The notes under the pieces are model-generated. The model was not told where the DNA came from, made no database searches, and saw only the letters and a list, made by a program, of their open reading frames with translations. The translations under genes were made by a program, and so were the position numbers. 37,472 nt of DNA from NCBI GenBank assembly GCA_938042065.1, contig CALISG010000012.1:1-37472 (forward strand), written 5' to 3'. This DNA is from an uncultured Candidatus Saccharibacteria bacterium (GTDB lineage Bacteria; Patescibacteriota; Saccharimonadia; Saccharimonadales; Saccharimonadaceae). This document shows, one piece after another, positions 1-8,382 of this stretch. Each line of letters begins with the position of its first letter. Within the stretch, counting starts at the first letter, position 1.

Positions 1-59
1 GGTATCGGCATTCCACACGCTGACAGTAGGTTTTTGGCTTCATATTCTAGTAGGCGCAT
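1..59 (-). CDS. sucC: Succinyl-CoA ligase beta subunit-like protein, N-terminal fragment
   Basis: Only the first 19 codons lie inside the window; the gene runs off the left edge. Read from the ATG at 57-59 the protein begins MRLLEYEAKNLLSACGMPIP, which matches the highly conserved start of ATP-grasp succinyl-CoA synthetase beta subunits (pattern M-x-L-x-E-Y-x-A-K-x-L-x6-G-[IM]-P). The start is supported by a purine-rich GAGAGGGG Shine-Dalgarno-like stretch about 7 nt upstream. In that family the protein pairs with SucD and makes ATP or GTP while converting succinyl-CoA to succinate; related acyl-CoA ligases share the same N-terminus, so the substrate is not certain. An overlapping reading frame at 47-241 only translates the 11-bp repeats and is not a gene. 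Confidence 0.68.
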   Translation of the reverse strand, partial: MRLLEYEAKNLLSACGMPI

Positions 60-145
60 AGCAAGCCCCTCTCGTGTAATATGATCTTTATAAAAATATG
101 ATATGAGATGACAGTAAGGATAGTTGTTGAGTTTTTCACATCGAA

Positions 146-233
146 AATGTCGATAGAATGTCGATAGAATGTCGATAGAGCGGATTTAACAGAGGTAACT
201 ACTTTTTGGAAAATGTCGATAGAATGTCGATAG
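146..233. repeat. Array of five 11-bp direct repeats (AATGTCGATAG)
   Basis: The unit AATGTCGATAG occurs three times head to tail at 146-178 and twice more at 212-233, with no mismatches. The two blocks start 66 bp apart, exactly six units, so all five copies keep the same helical face. On the minus strand (CTATCGACATT) they lie 87-175 nt upstream of the succinyl-CoA ligase-like start codon and begin 11 bp after the stop of the upstream regulator gene. An operator array for a DNA-binding protein is the likeliest reading. A replication-type iteron set cannot be excluded, but no replication gene is nearby. Confidence 0.8.
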
Positions 234-243
234 CAGTACATAG

Positions 244-1707
244 TTATAGATTGTTAGTATTTAAATTGTATCTACGGTGTCTAGTTTCTCCTTGAGGAAA
301 AATCAAGCCGAATTTTACTAATCGCTCTAGCTCATGACGAGCGCGCCGATCGTCTCCAACGCTATTCATATTGTTAATTTCTCTATATGTGTGGTTTGTT
401 ATACTGTTGTGACTATTTTTCAAATAAGTTAAAGCAGTTAATTGTCTTTCGTTCAGATTATGCTTTTTAAATTGTTGTAACCACAGGTGATCTTCACTGT
501 CCATAAATGTTGAGTTGTAAATAGTTATTCTAAAAGAGGATGGTAGATTTTCAAATAAAGGCTCCTTTAGTCCAGCGCTATTCAGAGAGTCTCGAATAGT
601 TTTAATACCGCGAGCTCGTTGTTCTGTTATATGAAAATCTTTAAGAAAACTCATGAGTGTAGGATTACGCGATACTGATGGCGTTTCGTCAATTCTTTCA
701 ATTGGCACTAAACTTCGGCCAGGATTTATGATTTCTATCCTGTCGGCGTATATGTCAATTTGAATACGAGAAGAGTATGTGCTGTAGTCGCGATGAGCTA
801 TTGCGTTTGCTAAAGCTTCTCGGATAGCGATTTCTGGTATAGATAAATATTCTTGTCGAAGACCTTGAGGGTCGATTAATCCACGTATCGGCAGTTTGGA
901 ACGAAGATGATTTGCGGCTGATTTAAATTGACTTATCACATTCCCATTGAATTCTCTATCATCAATAAAAGTTTCATTTGGATCAGATATATTTACTTTG
1001 CTGTCTGTTGCATATTGAGTGATTGCTATATTGACAGTTGGAGCTGTGTTTTCTTGTAGGATGTTATTTTTGCTAAATGCTAGTAAACCAAAAAGAGTGG
1101 GATTGCCTGAATGATTGATAGCGCGTAGTTTTATCAAGATATCAGTGGTTGATAAATCTTGATATATATTGCCGCGAGACTGGCTTATAGCTGACAGATA
1201 TTCATTGACGACTACCATATCAAAGCAGTTTTCGTAGTGTAATCCGGAAAATTCGATTAATTCTGCTCCGCCTCGTGCGGCCATGGCGAACTGGTTGCGT
1301 ATTTCGTCGGTTATCTCGACATTTGAAGAACCTATCCTTATATAAGCTCCTTTAGAGGCGCCTCTAGACTTTGAGTAAATCGGGCGTACCTGGGATGGAG
1401 CGGGCGAGATGTATGCTGTAACAACATCTCCGACCAGTTGAATCTCGGGTACAATCGGGTAATTGAAGGAATTTTGACACAATGATAATAAATCGCGTTG
1501 AACTCTATCTAACTGTTCTGTAGTTAATCCGATAGGTTTATTGTCTGGCGTAACACCTAGAGACACTTTTCCGCCATCGGCATTAGCGAAACCTGATATA
1601 GTTTTCCATAGGTCATTAGGTATTTTACCTTCGTTGCATGTTTTATATTCGGTATGCAAGTCTTCAGGCAAGGAATAGTCAAAAAAACCAGTTTGATAAG
1701 GCAGCAT
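244..1707 (-). CDS. AlbA_2 / HATPase_c_4 transcriptional regulator (COG2865 type)
   Basis: This 487-residue protein has the layout of the Schlafen-like AlbA_2 regulators often annotated as RecG-like helicases. Residues about 17-135 carry the AlbA_2 signs: an E-x-K near the start (LHTEYKT), FANADGGKVSLGV at about 40-52 and the later YIRIGSSN. A GHKL-type HATPase_c_4 region follows, with IREALANAIAHRDYS and ADRIEIINPG. A winged-helix segment (NERQLTALTYLKNS to the C-terminus) closes the protein. Such proteins are thought to bind nucleic acid and control nearby genes; the target here is unknown, although the repeat array directly downstream is an obvious candidate. The ATG at 1707 has no Shine-Dalgarno sequence but sits 6 nt after a -10 box. 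Confidence 0.82.
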   Translation of the reverse strand: MLPYQTGFFDYSLPEDLHTEYKTCNEGKIPNDLWKTISGFANADGGKVSLGVTPDNKPIGLTTEQLDRVQRDLLSLCQNSFNYPIVPEIQLVGDVVTAYISPAPSQVRPIYSKSRGASKGAYIRIGSSNVEITDEIRNQFAMAARGGAELIEFSGLHYENCFDMVVVNEYLSAISQSRGNIYQDLSTTDILIKLRAINHSGNPTLFGLLAFSKNNILQENTAPTVNIAITQYATDSKVNISDPNETFIDDREFNGNVISQFKSAANHLRSKLPIRGLIDPQGLRQEYLSIPEIAIREALANAIAHRDYSTYSSRIQIDIYADRIEIINPGRSLVPIERIDETPSVSRNPTLMSFLKDFHITEQRARGIKTIRDSLNSAGLKEPLFENLPSSFRITIYNSTFMDSEDHLWLQQFKKHNLNERQLTALTYLKNSHNSITNHTYREINNMNSVGDDRRARHELERLVKFGLIFPQGETRHRRYNLNTNNL

Positions 1708-1713
1708 ACTTAT

Positions 1714-1742
1714 ATTTTACGCAAATCCATATTCACATGCAA
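1714..1742 (-). promoter_or_regulatory. Promoter of the AlbA_2 regulator, leaderless type
   Basis: On the minus strand TTGCAT (1737-1742) and TAAAAT (1714-1719) are 17 bp apart. The -10 box is followed by exactly six bases and then the ATG, so the transcript should start at or within a base of the start codon. Confidence 0.6.
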
Positions 1743-1747
1743 AAAGT

Positions 1748-2767
1748 TTATTTCCCAGTAAAAAACTTACGAAATTTCAGCAGCCCAGTTTGATTGGGTA
1801 ATGGTCCATCGTGGATAATGCTGCGGATGTAGTCGACAGGGACTTTGCGGTTTTTTTGAATAGACCAGCGTTTATGGTAAGCAGCAGGTTTACGAATAAT
1901 TGAAGCTAGCATGCCTTTGAAAGCTGGCCAGCCGTTGCCGTGGCGGACGGCGCTAGCAAAAATCAGCCAATATGTTAAGAAAAAGCGCAGGCCAATATAC
2001 CAAAATAACTTCCCTGGAACGTTTTTAATGAAAACTAACGGCAGGTTTTTGAAAGTGTTGTAAACAGCCAAGCCAGGAACCTTTTTGCTGCTAGCGCCAA
2101 CTTTGTGATAGGCGATGGCTTTGGGCGTAAAGCGGACCTTCCAGCCAGCTAACTGGGCGCGAAAACTGAGTTCGACATCTTCGTAATACATGAAAAAGTC
2201 CTCGTCGAACATATCGATATCGTCAAACATTGCCGCGCGATAAATCGCTCCGCCGCCAGTCGCGCCAAAAACCTCGCCAGGCTTACTCGGCGCATTTTCA
2301 ATAGGCTCGTCGCGGTTTCGTGGACCGGGTAGTCCCCAGGTGGTATAAAAGTCGCCAGTTGTATCAAGCGTTTTGCCGTCGCGCCTCTGTAAAATACCAG
2401 TTGCAATGCCGCATTTTGGCTGGCTTGACAGTTCGTCGACGAGTGCTCTGCACCAGTTTTTGTCGGCAACGGCGTCGGGATTAAGTACGCCAATATACTC
2501 GAAACCTTGTTTGCGTGCATAAACCAGCCCGGTATTAATACCGCCGGCGAATCCCAGATTCTTATCGTTAGTGATAATTGTACAATCTACGGACGGATAT
2601 TCTGTCTGATACTGTTCGAAACGCATGACAGAGTCGTCGTGAGAATGATTATCAACGACTATGATAGTCGGTTTGAGTGTCTGCTGGGCCAGCGAGTTGA
2701 TGCACTCAAGTGCGTCATCGGCGCCGTTCCAGTTGAGGACGATGATGGCGAGATTGTTTTTTGTCAC
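1748..2767 (-). CDS. GT2 glycosyltransferase, WbbL / rhamnosyltransferase-like
   Basis: A 339-residue family 2 glycosyltransferase. It opens with the GT-A start LAIIVLNWNGADDALECINSL, then VVDNHSHDDS, LGFAGGINTGL, the nucleotide-sugar site VLNPDAVAD (about 94-102) and the acceptor-side FFMYYEDVELSFRAQLAGW. These are the hallmarks of the WbbL/RfbF-type transferases that add rhamnose or similar sugars to lipid-linked glycans. The C-terminal part has hydrophobic, aromatic-rich stretches (KLFWYIGLRFFLTYWLIFASA) that probably attach it to the inner face of the membrane. It starts with GTG and has no Shine-Dalgarno sequence; a TATAAT box lies 6 nt before it. It is divergent from the ABC exporter operon and probably serves the same glycan. 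The sugar specificity cannot be read from the sequence. Confidence 0.88.
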   Translation of the reverse strand: MTKNNLAIIVLNWNGADDALECINSLAQQTLKPTIIVVDNHSHDDSVMRFEQYQTEYPSVDCTIITNDKNLGFAGGINTGLVYARKQGFEYIGVLNPDAVADKNWCRALVDELSSQPKCGIATGILQRRDGKTLDTTGDFYTTWGLPGPRNRDEPIENAPSKPGEVFGATGGGAIYRAAMFDDIDMFDEDFFMYYEDVELSFRAQLAGWKVRFTPKAIAYHKVGASSKKVPGLAVYNTFKNLPLVFIKNVPGKLFWYIGLRFFLTYWLIFASAVRHGNGWPAFKGMLASIIRKPAAYHKRWSIQKNRKVPVDYIRSIIHDGPLPNQTGLLKFRKFFTGK

Positions 2768-2783
2768 AATCTTATTATATAAT
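2754..2783 (+). promoter_or_regulatory. Promoter of the ABC exporter operon
   Basis: TTGTTT (2754-2759) and a perfect TATAAT (2778-2783) are 18 bp apart. Transcription should start near 2790, which makes upstream in-frame starts (TTG 2761, ATG 2782) impossible and supports the ATG at 2797. The AT core ATTATATAAT (2774-2783) is shared with the divergent promoter. Confidence 0.65.
2774..2779 (-). promoter_or_regulatory. -10 box of the divergent GT2 gene, leaderless type
   Basis: TATAAT on the minus strand is followed by six bases and then the GTG start at 2767. No good -35 box is visible. It overlaps the -10 of the plus-strand promoter, so the two polymerases would compete for the same site. 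Confidence 0.55.
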
Positions 2784-2796
2784 GGCTGGAGAGACT

Positions 2797-3606
2797 ATGA
2801 AAGTAGCGAGTGTATGGAATAGACGTAATAAAATATTGTTACGCGAGCTGGTTGTAACGGATTTTAAATTACGCTATCAAGGATCAGTATTAGGTTATTT
2901 GTGGTCAATCTTAAAACCAATATTTTTATTTATTATTCTATATATAGTATTTGATAAATTCTTACGTCTAGGCAGAGATATTGAACATTTCCCAGTGTAT
3001 TTATTAGTTGGTATTGTATTATGGAATTTCTTTACCGAGGCAACCGTACAAGGATTACAATCAATAGTTTCGCGGGGCGACTTAATTCGCAAGATTAATT
3101 TCCCGAAATTTATTATTGTTGTATCCGGCACTATTTCTGCATTTATCAATCTTATAATAAATACAATTGTTATTTTGGTGTTTTGCGTAATCAACAGCGT
3201 GTCTATATCTGCAGAGGCGTTGCTTATAATTCCTCTGATAGCTGAATTGTATGTCTTTTCATTGGCGGTAGCATTTTTTCTAGCAACGCTTAACGTTAAA
3301 TATCGAGATATCGGTTATCTATGGGAAATATTCTTGCAAGCAGCATTCTATGCTACTCCGGTAATATATCCGTTGCAAATGGTTGTAAAACAGATGCCGT
3401 GGGCTGCCTCATGGCTAATGCTTAATCCGGTTGCTCAAGTAGTTCAAGATGTTCGTAAGGTATTAGTGACACAACAAACACTTCAGCTGTATGATTTGGT
3501 GTCGTTTCCGGTGATGTTGACGCCGTTTGTTGCAGTTATCATCGTAATATTGCTAGCGGTTTTTTATTTTCGATCTAACCAGCGGTACTTCGCGGAGAGT
3601 GTTTGA
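2797..3606 (+). CDS. wzm: ABC-2 polysaccharide/teichoic acid export permease (Wzm/TagG-like)
   Basis: This is the membrane half of an ABC-2 glycan exporter. The N-terminal cytoplasmic piece LLRELVVTDFKLRYQGSVLGYLWSI is the amphipathic entry helix typical of Wzm/TagG/RfbA permeases. About six hydrophobic segments follow (IFLFIILYIVF, YLLVGIVLWNFF, ISAFINLIINTIVILVF and others), with the family's NPVAQVVQDVRK loop and a final YFRSNQRYFAE tail. The start was placed at the ATG at 2797 because GGAGAG lies 3 nt upstream and the promoter -10 occupies 2778-2783; this gives 269 residues. The stop TGA shares one base with the start of the ATPase gene, so translation is probably coupled. It should flip a finished lipid-linked glycan across the membrane. 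Confidence 0.9.
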   Translation: MKVASVWNRRNKILLRELVVTDFKLRYQGSVLGYLWSILKPIFLFIILYIVFDKFLRLGRDIEHFPVYLLVGIVLWNFFTEATVQGLQSIVSRGDLIRKINFPKFIIVVSGTISAFINLIINTIVILVFCVINSVSISAEALLIIPLIAELYVFSLAVAFFLATLNVKYRDIGYLWEIFLQAAFYATPVIYPLQMVVKQMPWAASWLMLNPVAQVVQDVRKVLVTQQTLQLYDLVSFPVMLTPFVAVIIVILLAVFYFRSNQRYFAESV

Positions 3607-4772
3607 TGTCTAAGGCAATTGTCGAGATTAGCGAACTAACGAAATCTTTCAAAATTCCGCTTGAAGCTAGTTCAGGTGTTAAACAACAGTTGATAAATAT
3701 ACTAAAAGGCCGCAAAGGCTATCGTGTGTTTACGCCGTTAAAGGATATAAGTTTTACTATAAACGAAGGAGACTTTTTCGGTATAGTTGGCCGCAATGGT
3801 TCAGGAAAGAGCACACTGTTGAAAACGATCGCTGGTATTTATACGCCAAATAGCGGTAACGTTAAAGTGCACGGTTCGCTAGTGCCGTTTATTGAGCTCG
3901 GCGTAGGATTTAATCCAGAGTTAACTGGCCGCGAAAATATCTTTCTTAATGGTGCACTGCTAGGGTTTAGCCATGAAGAAATGGAATCTATGTATAGCGC
4001 GATTGTTGAGTTTGCAGAATTAGAAGACTTTATGGAAGAACGGCTTAAGAATTATTCAAGCGGTATGCAGGTCCGTTTAGCCTTTTCAATTGCAATCCGC
4101 GCTCATGCTGATATTTTGTTGCTTGATGAAGTGCTTGCGGTTGGCGATGAGGCTTTTCAAAAGAAGTGCTATTCGTACTTTGATAAGCTTAAGCGTGAAA
4201 AACGTACCGTAATTTTAGTAACTCACGATATGGCGGCAGTCGAGAGGTTTTGTACAAAAGCAGTATTTATTGAAGACGGCCACGTTAAAATGATTGGCAA
4301 ACCGTATCGTATTGCGGCGGCATATAGTCGTAGCAACAGCCAGAATTACGACCAGACAACTGGGCTAAACAGCGATAACGAAGGGGCGGTACCGTTCAAA
4401 ATAGTGTTGCGCGGCACTGATGGTAAAGAAAAAACTATGTATGATTTCGAAGAAACTATGACAGTAGAATTATCATGGCAGCAAAAGGGTGTTAAACATG
4501 TAGGCGTTGCAATTTTTCGTGAAAACGGCGAGTATGTTTACGGACCGAATACTTACCAAGAAAAAACTAGCGCTATCAAAGATCAAACAGCTCGCTATAC
4601 TGTAAGGTTAAATCTTAACGAAGGCAGGTATTTTATCAAGGCCGGTTTGATGGGGGCTAATGATACAAAGGTGATTGCTTTTATCGAGGAAGGACCGTTT
4701 TTTTCAGTCCAACGCGATTATGGACATGGCCGCTGGGGCGGTGTGACGAAGCTAGATCACACATGGAAATAA
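3606..4772 (+). CDS. wzt: ABC exporter ATPase with C-terminal glycan-recognition domain (Wzt-like)
   Basis: The nucleotide-binding domain (about 1-245) has Walker A GRNGSGKST (62-70), the ABC signature YSSGM (150-154), Walker B ILLLDE (170-175) and the H-loop VTHD. The TagH/Wzt marks LVPFIELGVGFNPELTGREN and DEVLAVGDEAFQKKC are clear. An extra C-terminal beta-rich domain of about 130 residues (from about 255) resembles the Wzt_C domain, which in O-antigen ATPases binds the capped end of the chain and so selects the cargo. The protein is 388 residues from the ATG at 3606, which overlaps the permease stop (TGATG). Together with the permease it forms the exporter. The C-terminal domain suggests export of a long, preassembled polymer. 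Confidence 0.92.
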   Translation: MSKAIVEISELTKSFKIPLEASSGVKQQLINILKGRKGYRVFTPLKDISFTINEGDFFGIVGRNGSGKSTLLKTIAGIYTPNSGNVKVHGSLVPFIELGVGFNPELTGRENIFLNGALLGFSHEEMESMYSAIVEFAELEDFMEERLKNYSSGMQVRLAFSIAIRAHADILLLDEVLAVGDEAFQKKCYSYFDKLKREKRTVILVTHDMAAVERFCTKAVFIEDGHVKMIGKPYRIAAAYSRSNSQNYDQTTGLNSDNEGAVPFKIVLRGTDGKEKTMYDFEETMTVELSWQQKGVKHVGVAIFRENGEYVYGPNTYQEKTSAIKDQTARYTVRLNLNEGRYFIKAGLMGANDTKVIAFIEEGPFFSVQRDYGHGRWGGVTKLDHTWK

Positions 4773-4775
4773 AAT

Positions 4776-6179
4776 ATGCTGCAACGCTTGAAAAATATAA
4801 TAAAACACAATAGAGCACTTTACTCTTTCTTGCTGTTATTGATTTCGCCATATCGCAACTATCTTGATTCGCGTCAGCGCAGGTTATATGAGTCATGGCA
4901 GTGCAGGTATGAAGATAAGCCTATAAATTATAAATTACGCAGACAGCCGCTAGTGTCGATTATTGTACCGACTTACAATACTCCAACTAAATACTTGAGG
5001 GAAATGGTTCAGTCGGTTGAATCTCAATCATACGATAATTGGGAGCTGATTATTGTTGATGATGCGTCGCCTGATACAGGCTTGAAACAAGAAATCAGCT
5101 CTATAGCAAAGACTAATGCAAAAATAAAGCCTTTTTTTCTTAAGGCCAATCGCCATATTGCCGGGGCGACAAATTACGGTATCCATAAAGCTAGCGGGGA
5201 ATACGTGGCGCTACTTGATCATGACGACGTGCTGCACCCAGACGCTTTATTGCGAATTGTCGAAAAGATAAATAATTTGCCAGATATAAAATTTATATAT
5301 ACTGACGAGATTAAGCTTGATGAACGCGGACGACAATATCAACCATTTTTCAAACCTGATTGGAATGCTGATTTCTTGCGGTCGGTCAACTATATTACGC
5401 ACTTTGCTGTCATACAGCGGAAACTTTTGTTGGAGTTGGAAGGTGAAGATGGCAACTACAACGGAGCTCAAGATTGGGAGCTTTTTTTGCGCATAACAAG
5501 AATACTGCAGCCGCAGCAGATTGCGCATGTTTCGCAAATACTCTATTATTGGCGTGTCCATAAAAATTCTACTGCACGAGGATTAGATGCAAAACCTTAT
5601 GTTATTGATGCTCAGAAGAGGGCTTTAAATGACGATATCAAGAGCCGTCAAGTTCAAGCTCAAGTTATGCGCGATTCAACATATGGCGCTCAGTGGCGGC
5701 TGAGATATTCTATGCCGCAAAATCTTACTATAAAAAATGTATTATTTAGCGAATCAACCACTGTCGGCGACGTCATTCGTGATGAAACTGCTGATATAAT
5801 AGTATTCTCAGAGACTATGATTAAAGACATTGATAATTATAGCGATATGGGCGATGTGATGCGACTTGATATCGGTGCAGTTGTTCCGTCTGTAGCTGAC
5901 GAGAATCGAGTTATAGAAAACCTTACGTCAATCTTAGATAAAAAAATAGTAGAATGCATACAGACGCTAAGCCGGCGATCCTTTACGAAACACATTTATC
6001 TAACCTCTAGGTATAATCTAGGTATGATAGATCTTCCCGTACTGTTTGTTGAACGGAATAAGTTGGCTTCGATTGATGGATTAACAAGAATAACTAGCCG
6101 ATTGCTGACTAAAGCTCTTTGCGATAAAGGTCTAAAAACGTTATATAATCCATATATGACGGCTAAGGAGGAACAATAA
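4776..6179 (+). CDS. Large GT2 glycosyltransferase of the ABC exporter operon
   Basis: A 467-residue protein that starts 3 nt after the ATPase gene. Residues about 58-290 form a complete GT-A domain: VSIIVPTYNTPTKYLREMVQSV, VDDASPD, GATNYGIHKASGEYVALLDHDD with the metal-binding DHDD, and the acceptor-side GAQDWELFLRI. The remaining stretch (about 317-467) looks like the edge of a second, decayed glycosyltransferase-like unit and carries no obvious motif. Proteins of this form are common in rhamnan, O-antigen and teichoic glycan clusters. The short hydrophobic stretch near the start (ALYSFLLLLISPY) may help membrane contact. Donor and acceptor are unknown. The region is visibly AT-rich in third codon positions compared with nrdD at the right end. 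Confidence 0.85.
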   Translation: MLQRLKNIIKHNRALYSFLLLLISPYRNYLDSRQRRLYESWQCRYEDKPINYKLRRQPLVSIIVPTYNTPTKYLREMVQSVESQSYDNWELIIVDDASPDTGLKQEISSIAKTNAKIKPFFLKANRHIAGATNYGIHKASGEYVALLDHDDVLHPDALLRIVEKINNLPDIKFIYTDEIKLDERGRQYQPFFKPDWNADFLRSVNYITHFAVIQRKLLLELEGEDGNYNGAQDWELFLRITRILQPQQIAHVSQILYYWRVHKNSTARGLDAKPYVIDAQKRALNDDIKSRQVQAQVMRDSTYGAQWRLRYSMPQNLTIKNVLFSESTTVGDVIRDETADIIVFSETMIKDIDNYSDMGDVMRLDIGAVVPSVADENRVIENLTSILDKKIVECIQTLSRRSFTKHIYLTSRYNLGMIDLPVLFVERNKLASIDGLTRITSRLLTKALCDKGLKTLYNPYMTAKEEQ

Positions 6180-8377
6180 TGATACGTAAAGTTAATAATC
6201 TTGTAAAGAAAAGTGTTGTAATAATCAAAGACGATGGTGCTGTCCGCTTTGTAAAACGCGCAGCAAAGTATGCATATTATAAGAAATTTCCTGATAAAAA
6301 ACAGCAAGTATATAAAGATATTTTATTTATTAACGGCTGCACTTTGCCGCATCCAGAGCGCTATCGAGTTGCTCACCAGATGGAGCAGCTAATGTCGCAG
6401 GGGTTGACTGTTGAGAGCGTTTTTTATGATAGATTATCGCTTGATCAATTGAAGTATTATCGCGGATTTGTATTTTTCCGCTGCCCAATAACTGATACGA
6501 TTCGCGAATTTATCAAGCAGTCGCATTATTTTAATAAAACCTGTTTTTTTGATATTGATGATTTGGTGATTGACCAGAAATATACTGATTCAATCAAATA
6601 TGTTCAGCAGATGAGTGTCGATGATAAGCGGCTCTACGATGATGGTGTTAATCGGATGCGCGAAACGCTGGAGTTGTGCGATCATGTTGTTACCACGACC
6701 GCTCAACTGCAAGAGGAGCTACAGCATTACACGAAGGGTAAAGTGCTGATTAACCGCAACGTTGCATCTGATGAAATGATTAAAATGTCTAACTTAGCGC
6801 TTGAAACAGTTAGCAAAAATAAAGAAAAAGTTATTATTGGATATTTCAGCGGTAGTATTACCCATAATGAAGATTTCGATCTCGTTATTCCTAGTCTTAT
6901 TAAAATATTCGAAAAGTATCCGCAAGTTTATCTTAAGATTGCTGGTATTCTGGATGTTCCAAACGCCCTTGATCCGTATAAAGAGCGTCTTATTACATCG
7001 GGATTTGTTGATTGGCGTGAATTACCAGCTGTTATGGCTGAATGCGATATTGTTTTAGCGCCGCTGGTTGATACGATTTTTAACCGCGCAAAATCTGAGA
7101 ATAAATGGGTTGAGGCGGCTCTTGTAAAGATTCCAACCATAGCCAGCAATATTGGCGCTTTTGCAGAGAAAATTCAGAATAACGAAACAGGTATACTAGT
7201 AAACAATACTGACACAGAGTGGTTTAAAGCGCTTGACTTACTAGTATCAGACTCGGTTTTGCGCGGTAAACTTGCAGATAAAGCTCACGAGGAGATAATT
7301 CATAACTATTCGACGGTGTACACTGGCTATAACCTAGCTTCGTTTATTAGAAAGCATTTGGCGCGAAATATCGGTTTCATTCTGCCGTCGACCGATATTT
7401 CGGGAGGAGTAATTGTCGCCTTAAAGCATGCTGATGTACTAAGAAGGCATGGCTGGGACGTGACGCTAATTGACGCAGTCAGTAAACACGCTCTAAAAAT
7501 CGCTAAGAAAACCTATAGCTATAGATATGAGTTGCCTGGATTTAATGTCGTTGCTACGCACAAAACTAAAATGAAAGCGTTTTTCGACACGCAGGTTGCA
7601 ACGTTGTGGTCAACTGTCGAGCTAGTTAAGAAGCAGCCTAATGTTCGTAATCGGCTTTATTTTGTGCAAAACTTTGAAACGGATTTTTATATACCAGGCA
7701 CTGGTGAACCGCGCTTTTTGGCAAACGCTTCTTACTGCGATCAATCTGGTGTACGGTATATTACGATGTCACTATGGTGTCAGAAGTGGTTGAAAGATGT
7801 CTTTCATAAAGAATCCGAGTATGTCTCAAATGGAATTGATCTTGAATTGTACCCATATCGCGAACGGGATTTTACGGGCAAAATAAAGATACTTATTGAA
7901 GGCGATAGTAAAAGTGAGTATAAAAATACTGACGAAGCTTTTCGTATCGTTGAGAGGCTTGACCCTGATAAATTTGAGATTTCGTATTTATCATACCGCA
8001 AGGAGCCAAAAGATTGGTACCGAGTCGATAGATTTTATAATCGTATTGCTCCAGAAAAAGTTGGAGAAGTGTACGCAAGCTGCGATATTTTGATTAAAAC
8101 TAGTATTGTTGAGAGCTTCTCATATCCGCCGCTTGAAATGATGGCGACTGGCGGCGTATCTGTTGTAGTACCAAACGGCGGCAACGTTGAATATCTAAAA
8201 GATGATTACAACTGTCTATTTTATCGCCAAGGCAATATCGATGCAGGCGTTGCAGCTGTTGAAAAGTTACTAAACGATAAAAAACTGCGCGATACAATCA
8301 TTAAAAATGGTCAAAAAACTGCTCAAGCTTATCAGTGGAGTAGGCTTGAGCAGCGGATTGTTGATATATACAAATAG
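6179..8377 (+). CDS. Fused double GT4 glycosyltransferase (732 residues)
   Basis: Two GT-B type units lie in one chain. The first (about 45-390) reads ILFINGCTLPHPERYRVAHQM, CFFDIDDLV, VIIGYFSGSITHNEDF and SENKWVEAALVKIPTIAS. The second (about 397-732) begins IGFILPSTDISGGVIVALKHAD and ends with ESFSYPPLEMMATGGVSVV, where E645 and E653 form the E-x7-E pair of retaining GT4 enzymes. The first unit has no clean E-x7-E, so it may be structural, have another specificity or be inactive. The ATG at 6179 overlaps the previous stop by one base and has AAGGAGG 7 nt upstream. It ends 5 bp from the convergent ChW gene with no terminator visible. It probably builds the polymer exported by the upstream ABC system. 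Confidence 0.87.
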   Translation: MIRKVNNLVKKSVVIIKDDGAVRFVKRAAKYAYYKKFPDKKQQVYKDILFINGCTLPHPERYRVAHQMEQLMSQGLTVESVFYDRLSLDQLKYYRGFVFFRCPITDTIREFIKQSHYFNKTCFFDIDDLVIDQKYTDSIKYVQQMSVDDKRLYDDGVNRMRETLELCDHVVTTTAQLQEELQHYTKGKVLINRNVASDEMIKMSNLALETVSKNKEKVIIGYFSGSITHNEDFDLVIPSLIKIFEKYPQVYLKIAGILDVPNALDPYKERLITSGFVDWRELPAVMAECDIVLAPLVDTIFNRAKSENKWVEAALVKIPTIASNIGAFAEKIQNNETGILVNNTDTEWFKALDLLVSDSVLRGKLADKAHEEIIHNYSTVYTGYNLASFIRKHLARNIGFILPSTDISGGVIVALKHADVLRRHGWDVTLIDAVSKHALKIAKKTYSYRYELPGFNVVATHKTKMKAFFDTQVATLWSTVELVKKQPNVRNRLYFVQNFETDFYIPGTGEPRFLANASYCDQSGVRYITMSLWCQKWLKDVFHKESEYVSNGIDLELYPYRERDFTGKIKILIEGDSKSEYKNTDEAFRIVERLDPDKFEISYLSYRKEPKDWYRVDRFYNRIAPEKVGEVYASCDILIKTSIVESFSYPPLEMMATGGVSVVVPNGGNVEYLKDDYNCLFYRQGNIDAGVAAVEKLLNDKKLRDTIIKNGQKTAQAYQWSRLEQRIVDIYK

Positions 8378-8382
8378 AGATT

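Noticed and set aside
146..233. Possible small CRISPR array
   Set aside because: The repeat is only 11 bp, mostly head to tail without spacers, and no cas gene is present.
47..241. 64-codon minus-strand open frame with repeated YRHSIDIF
   Set aside because: It is the translation of the 11-bp DNA repeats, overlaps the better-supported succinyl-CoA ligase start in another frame and has no conserved features.
2761..2796. Longer start (TTG 2761 or ATG 2782) for the ABC permease
   Set aside because: The TATAAT promoter box covers 2778-2783 and a good GGAGAG site serves the ATG at 2797.
3604..3606. UGA recoding as in some CPR lineages
   Set aside because: UGA ends several genes exactly where their families end or overlap the next start, and conserved genes contain no in-frame UGA.
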